From assembly GCA_027403435.1 (NCBI GenBank), contig DAHZDR010000249.1:1-10295 (forward strand): 10,295 nt of DNA, given 5' to 3'. A program made the position numbers and the translations under genes. Position 1 is the stretch's first letter; each line of letters begins with the position of its first letter. The notes under the pieces were generated by a model. It had not been told where the DNA came from and did not search any database. It saw only the letters and a list, made by a program, of their open reading frames with translations. This DNA is from Deltaproteobacteria bacterium (lineage in GTDB: Bacteria > Desulfobacterota > Binatia > Binatales > Binataceae). Shown here one piece after another: positions 6,775-10,295 of the stretch.

Positions 6775-7137
6775 TTGATATTTCATCTGCTGGGGCGCGA
6801 GGAGTGGGCGGCGGCGCGCGCGGCCGGAAAATACGCTCCGCCGTCGCTTCAGGCCGAGGGCTTTATCCATTGCTCGACGCTCGCGCAGTTGATCGCGACC
6901 GCCAACGCATGGTTTCGCGGACGGCGCGATCTGGTCGCGCTGTGTATCGACGAAGCGCGCCTCGCCGTCCCGTTGCGCCATGAGGCGCCGCGTGCGCCCG
7001 GCGACGCGCGCGCCGCCGAACGCTTTCCCCATCTGTACGGTCCGCTTGCGCCGGACGCGGTGATCGAGGTCGTCGAATTTCCGTGCGCCGCCGACGGCGC
7101 GTTCGAGTTGCCGCCGGCGCTGCGCCGCTTGCCGTGA
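6775..7137 (+). CDS. DUF952 family protein
   Basis: Read from TTG, the 120-residue product opens 'MIFHLLGREEWAAARAAGKY', followed by 'PPSLQAEGFIHCST' (22-35), 'TANAWFRGRRDLVALCID' and 'FPHLYGPLAPDAVIEV'. This is the full pattern of the DUF952 family, whose members are about 100-120 residues. The conserved His/Cys/Ser (HCST) and His/Tyr (HLYG) clusters are intact. The biochemical role of the family is not established; from memory it has been grouped with ADP-ribosyltransferase-like folds, which I cannot check here. It is soluble and cytoplasmic by appearance. It is divergent from the CoA-transferase with 122 nt between starts and lies 81 nt before the aldo/keto reductase, so it may share a transcript with that gene. 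Confidence 0.85.
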   Translation: MIFHLLGREEWAAARAAGKYAPPSLQAEGFIHCSTLAQLIATANAWFRGRRDLVALCIDEARLAVPLRHEAPRAPGDARAAERFPHLYGPLAPDAVIEVVEFPCAADGAFELPPALRRLP

Positions 7138-7218
7138 TTCAGCCGTCCGCGTGGCGCCCGCTTACGGCATCCTTTACGCTTATCCGGCAAATCCCTGCGG
7201 CGGGAGTGTTGGCTCACG

Positions 7219-8115
7219 ATGGAAACGCGGCGGCTAGGCAAAACCGGAATGATCGTTAGCGTGATTGGTTTCGGCGCGTCCGAAATCGGTTATCAGAACG
7301 TCGCGCCGCGCACCGTCGAAAAGCTGCTCAACGCGGCGCTCGACGCCGGCCTCAACGTAATCGACACCGCCGCCTGCTACGACACGAGCGAGGAATTGAT
7401 CGGCCAAACCGTCGGCCATCGCCGCCGCGACTACCACCTGCTGACCAAGTGCGGCCACGCGAATGGCCTGAGCGCGCCCGAGTGGTCGCCGGAGATCGTC
7501 GAAATGAGCCTGGCGCGGAGTCTCAAGCGGCTGCGCACGGAATATGTGGACCTGTTGCAGTTCCATTCGTGCGGCGCCGCGACGCTGCGCAACGACGCGC
7601 TGATCGCGGCGCTGGCGCGGACGCGCGAAAAGGGCATGGCGCGCGCGCTCGGCTACAGCGGCGACGGCGCCGACGCGCTCGCGGCGATCGAGCTGGGCGT
7701 TTTCGACACGCTGCAAATCTCGGTGAATATCGCCGATCAGGAGGCGCTCGACCGCGCCCTGCCGGCGGCGGCCGCGCGCGGCATGGGCGTGATCGCCAAG
7801 CGCCCGATCGCCAACGCGGCGTGGCTCAAGAGCCGCTGGAGCGCGCCCGAATACGAACGCCCCTATCAGCGCCGGCTGCGCAAGCTCAATTATCCGTTTT
7901 TGCGCGGCGGAGCCGCCGCGGCGGTCGGCGCGGCGCTAAAATTCACGCTCGCCACGCCGGGCGTGCATACCGCGATTATCGGCACGACCAACCCCTCGCG
8001 ATGGGCGGAAAACGCGAAATTGCTCGAGGCCGGAGCGCTGCCTGACGGCGACTTCGCGGCGATTCGCGCGCGCTGGCGCGAAGTCGCGCGCGACGGTTGG
8101 GGCGGCCTGCGCTGA
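7219..8115 (+). CDS. Aldo/keto reductase
   Basis: The 298 residues open with 'RRLGKTGMIVSVIGFGASEIG', the usual first strand of the aldo/keto reductase barrel. The catalytic tetrad is complete: Asp49 ('NVIDTAACY'), Tyr54, Lys77 ('LLTKCG') and His116 ('LLQFHS'). A C-terminal 'AIIGTTNPSRWAENAK' segment matches the loop that binds the NADP(H) phosphate in the family. The enzyme should reduce aldehydes or ketones with NAD(P)H in the cytoplasm; the physiological substrate is unknown. It resembles the L-galactose dehydrogenase/YajO-like branch more than the xylose-reductase branch, with low certainty. The ATG at 7219 is preceded by only a distant GGGAG (7202-7206, 12-nt spacing), so initiation may be weak. 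Confidence 0.92.
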   Translation: METRRLGKTGMIVSVIGFGASEIGYQNVAPRTVEKLLNAALDAGLNVIDTAACYDTSEELIGQTVGHRRRDYHLLTKCGHANGLSAPEWSPEIVEMSLARSLKRLRTEYVDLLQFHSCGAATLRNDALIAALARTREKGMARALGYSGDGADALAAIELGVFDTLQISVNIADQEALDRALPAAAARGMGVIAKRPIANAAWLKSRWSAPEYERPYQRRLRKLNYPFLRGGAAAAVGAALKFTLATPGVHTAIIGTTNPSRWAENAKLLEAGALPDGDFAAIRARWREVARDGWGGLR

Positions 8116-8249
8116 CGCGCATCCGGCGCGATCGCGCGAACGTCAAACCACGGGATCGAGCGCGCCGCCGTCCCGGGTGGGCGCGAAAGCGGTCGCCTCG
8201 TCCGTGGCGGCGGGTTAGCGTGATCGGAGCGCGCGCGGCGGACGATCGC

Positions 8250-8273
8250 GCGGATACGCGGATACGCGGATAC
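8250..8273 (+). repeat. Three perfect tandem copies of the octamer GCGGATAC ending 1 nt before the ackA ATG
   Basis: Copies occupy 8250-8257, 8258-8265 and 8266-8273, followed by a single G and then ATG at 8275. Each copy carries GCGGA, the only Shine-Dalgarno-like element within reach of the start (last copy 4 nt before it). A change in copy number would move or remove upstream leader sequence without shifting the reading frame. Confidence 0.85.
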
Positions 8274-8274
8274 G

Positions 8275-9516
8275 ATGAAAATCCTGGTGTTCAATTGCGG
8301 CAGTTCGTCGCTCAAGTTCGAGCTGCTCGAAATCGGCGACGGCGCCGAACGACAGCGGCTCGCGCGCGGCGTGTTTCAGGAAATCGGGCCGAAGGCGCGC
8401 GCCACGATGGAAGCCGAAGACGGCCGCAAGTTCGACGCCGCCGCGCCCGTCGCGGACCATCGCGCGGCCGCGCTGCGCGCGCTGGCGTGGCTCGCCGAAG
8501 CGCGTGGCGCGCAGCGGCCCGACGCGACCGCGCATCGGATCGTCCATGGCGGCGAGAGCGTTCGTGGGCCGGCGATCGTGGACGACCAGGTGATTGCGGC
8601 GCTCGAGGCGGCGTCGCGTTTCGCGCCGCTGCATAATCCGCCGGCGATCGAAACGCTCAAGGCCGTGCGCGAAAAATTTCCCGACGCGCCTTCGATCGTC
8701 GTCGCGGACACTTCATTCCATCGCACGCTGCCGCCGCATGCGCGCAATTACGCGATTCCGCGCGCGCTCGCCGATCGCCACGAAATCCGTCGCTACGGGT
8801 TTCACGGCGTCGGCCATGCGTGGATGCTCGAACGCTACGCGGCGCTCGCCGGCCGGCCCGCGCCGGGTCTGAATCTGATTACGCTGCAACTGGGCGCGGG
8901 ATGCTCGGTCGCGGCGATTCGCGCCGGCCGCTCGGTCGATACCTCGATGGGGCTGACGCCGCTCGAGGGCCTGATGATGGCGACGCGCTCGGGCGATCTC
9001 GATCCGGCGATCGTCAGTTATCTGGCGTCGGCGGAGGGGCTTTCGCCCGCCGCGGTCGAGAGCGTCCTTAATCACGAATCGGGTTTGCGCGGGGTCTCCG
9101 GATTTTCGGACGATATGCGCGAGTTGGAGCGCGCGGCGCCGTCGAATCCGGCCGCGGCGCTGGCGATCGAGATGTTTTGCTATCGCGCGCGCAAATATAT
9201 CGGCGCTTACCTGGCCGCGCTCGGCCGCGCCGACGCGATTATCTTCGGCGGCGGAATCGGCGAAAATTCCGTCGCGATTCGCGAGCGCGTCTGCGCCGGC
9301 CTCGAGCTTTTCGGCGTCGCCTTCGACGCGGCGCGGAATCGCGGCGCCAGCGGCCGCGAAGCCCGTTTCAGCGCCGACGGCGGCGCGGTGGAACTTTGGG
9401 TCGTGCCGCTCGACGAGGAATTGTGGATCGCCCGCGCCGCCGCGCGGTTGCTGAGCGGCGGCGCGCCGAATCAGGCGGCGCCGGGCGTGCGCGGCCCAAA
9501 GCGCCGGCGCGGTTGA
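8275..9516 (+). CDS. ackA: Acetate kinase (acetate/propionate kinase family)
   Basis: The 413-residue product carries the acetate kinase signature 'VFNCGSSSLKFEL' at its start (Asn7, Ser10, Ser12). It also has Arg88 in 'HRIVHGG', His120 in 'PLHNP', Asp145 in 'ADTSFH', His177 in 'YGFHG', Arg238 in 'ATRSGDLDP', 'FGGGIGENS' (324-332) and Glu381 near the C-terminus. These match, with a constant offset of 3, the catalytic residues known from the Methanosarcina thermophila enzyme (R91, H123, D148, H180, R241, E384). The reaction is ATP + acetate to ADP + acetyl phosphate, reversible and cytoplasmic. Two positions differ from the usual HLGNG motif: Gln205 replaces His and Ala208 replaces Asn. The extra tail (about 397-413) is basic and low in complexity. 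No phosphotransacetylase or phosphoketolase lies in the window. cydA follows 77 nt downstream on the same strand. Confidence 0.93.
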   Translation: MKILVFNCGSSSLKFELLEIGDGAERQRLARGVFQEIGPKARATMEAEDGRKFDAAAPVADHRAAALRALAWLAEARGAQRPDATAHRIVHGGESVRGPAIVDDQVIAALEAASRFAPLHNPPAIETLKAVREKFPDAPSIVVADTSFHRTLPPHARNYAIPRALADRHEIRRYGFHGVGHAWMLERYAALAGRPAPGLNLITLQLGAGCSVAAIRAGRSVDTSMGLTPLEGLMMATRSGDLDPAIVSYLASAEGLSPAAVESVLNHESGLRGVSGFSDDMRELERAAPSNPAAALAIEMFCYRARKYIGAYLAALGRADAIIFGGGIGENSVAIRERVCAGLELFGVAFDAARNRGASGREARFSADGGAVELWVVPLDEELWIARAAARLLSGGAPNQAAPGVRGPKRRRG

Positions 9517-9522
9517 AGCTCG

Positions 9523-9570
9523 CCGGCGCGAAACCGATCGGGGCCGCGGACCGCGTCCGCCTGGCGCCGG
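9523..9570 (+). terminator. Stem-loop between ackA and cydA (weak terminator or leader structure)
   Basis: An inner hairpin pairs GCGGAC (9546-9551) with GTCCGC (9555-9560) around a CGC loop. It is extended by GCC/GGC (9543-9545 with 9563-9565) across a 2-nt bulge. An alternative outer stem pairs CCGGCGC (9523-9529) with GCGCCGG (9564-9570). Only TTT occurs downstream, so it is not a strong intrinsic terminator. It could attenuate read-through into cydA or protect an mRNA end. Confidence 0.4.
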
Positions 9571-9593
9571 ATCCCGTTTGAAGTGGAGCCGCA

Positions 9594-10295
9594 ATGACGC
9601 ATCTGATCGCCGCTCGTTCGCAAATGGCGATGTCGCTCGCCTTTCATATTATCTTCGCCTGTATCGGAATCGCGATGCCGTTGATGATGATGATCGCGGA
9701 ATGGCGCTATCTGCGCACGCGGAACGTGGTTTATCTGCTGCTGGCGCGGCGCTGGGCGATCGGCGCGGCGATCATGTTCGCGGTCGGCGCCGTTTCCGGC
9801 ACCGTGTTGTCGTTCGAACTCGGCCTGCTCTGGCCGAACTTCATGCGCTGGGCGGGCGCGATTATCGGCATGCCGTTTTCCCTGGAGGGCTTCGCCTTCT
9901 TCACCGAGGCGATCTTCCTCGGCATCTATATGTATGGATGGGAGCGGGTGTCGCCGCGCGTGCATCTGGCGGCGGGCGCGATGGTGGCGGTGTCCGGCGC
10001 GCTCTCGGGAATCTTCGTCGTCATCGCCAACGCGTGGATGAACACGCCGGTGGGTTTTCGGCTGGTGGACGGCAATCCGGTGGATATCCATCCGCTGGCG
10101 ACGCTGACCAATCCCGCCGCGCTGCACGAGACCGTCCATATGACGATCGCGGCCTACGCCGCCACCGGGTTCCTGGTCGCGGGAATTCATGCGGCGATGT
10201 GGCTGCGCGATCGCGACAACCTGTTCCATCGCCGCGCGATCGCGATCGCCTTCACCGTCGGCGCGATCGCCGCGTTAATCCAGCCGCTCAGCGGC
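9594..10295 (+). CDS. cydA: Cytochrome bd ubiquinol oxidase subunit I, N-terminal part (runs off right edge)
   Basis: The frame stays open for 234 codons to the window end. The start MTHLIAARSQMAMSLAFHIIF is classic for CydA, with His18 matching the E. coli haem b595 ligand His19. 'SLEGFAFFTEAIFLG' (96-110) holds the conserved Glu98 and Glu105 (E. coli Glu99 and Glu107). 'NPAALHETVHMTIAAY' (173-188) holds His182, equivalent to the haem b558 ligand His186. The 'GFRLVDGNPVDIHPL' loop resembles the cyanide-insensitive (CioA) branch more than E. coli CydA; the Q-loop that would decide this lies outside the window. The enzyme oxidises quinol and reduces oxygen to water in the inner membrane, usually at low oxygen. 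GGAG at 9585-9588 (5-nt spacing) supports the ATG. cydB would be expected just downstream. Confidence 0.95.
   Translation, partial: MTHLIAARSQMAMSLAFHIIFACIGIAMPLMMMIAEWRYLRTRNVVYLLLARRWAIGAAIMFAVGAVSGTVLSFELGLLWPNFMRWAGAIIGMPFSLEGFAFFTEAIFLGIYMYGWERVSPRVHLAAGAMVAVSGALSGIFVVIANAWMNTPVGFRLVDGNPVDIHPLATLTNPAALHETVHMTIAAYAATGFLVAGIHAAMWLRDRDNLFHRRAIAIAFTVGAIAALIQPLSG

Noticed and set aside
7138..7218. Search for a promoter or terminator between the DUF952 and aldo/keto reductase genes
   Set aside because: Only 4-bp inverted matches and no -10/-35 pair were seen.
8713..10229. Minus-strand open frames opposite ackA and cydA (293 and 252 residues)
   Set aside because: No family similarity and Arg/His-rich; the plus-strand genes explain the coding constraint.

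Overview
This is a GC-rich, gene-dense bacterial window with eight genes I accept outright and one small secreted-protein gene that may be damaged. Long spurious antisense frames and strong G/C preference at third codon positions suggest a free-living, respiring soil or sediment bacterium. The mix of a multihaem cytochrome-flavoprotein fusion, a bd-type oxidase and acetate/CoA enzymes would fit a deltaproteobacterium-like or Binatota/Acidobacteria-like lineage. That placement is an inference from gene content only; no rRNA or other marker is present.

Layout, left to right. (1) Positions 2-1627 (+): the 3' part of a large redox protein with three c-type haem motifs, one membrane helix and a two-Rossmann flavoprotein module. 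(2) An AT-richer gap at 1628-1792 holds a consensus -10 box next to a perfect 12-bp palindrome. It is followed by a small secreted carboxypeptidase-regulatory-like protein (1793-2239), whose 3' end looks frameshifted. (3) An alpha/beta hydrolase (2321-3193). (4) A Kef-type cation/proton antiporter with an extra membrane block and a C-terminal RCK_C domain (3303-5339). (5) On the minus strand, a 4-hydroxybutyrate/acetyl-CoA-type CoA-transferase (5342-6652), whose stop codon lies 2 nt from the antiporter's stop. (6) Divergent from it, a DUF952 protein with a TTG start (6775-7137). (7) An aldo/keto reductase (7219-8115). (8) An acetate kinase family gene (8275-9516) preceded by a triplicated 8-bp repeat. 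(9) The start of cydA, encoding subunit I of cytochrome bd oxidase, which runs off the right edge (9594-10295).

How the genes may work together: the CoA-transferase, acetate kinase and bd oxidase fit a low-oxygen theme, in which acetyl-CoA or acetyl phosphate is turned over for substrate-level ATP while a high-affinity oxidase removes electrons. The cytochrome-flavoprotein at the left edge is also an electron-transfer enzyme. Apart from the same-strand ackA-cydA pair (77 nt apart) there is no tight operon, so this linkage is an inference.

Most interesting points: the domain order of the haem-flavoprotein, in which the flavoprotein C-terminal FAD motif precedes its N-terminal Rossmann fold; substitutions at two conserved acetate kinase active-site positions; the 8-bp tandem repeat against the ackA start codon; and the palindrome inside the promoter at 1704-1734. 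I found no CRISPR array, transposon, prophage, tRNA or rRNA. No non-coding stretch exceeds 300 bases.
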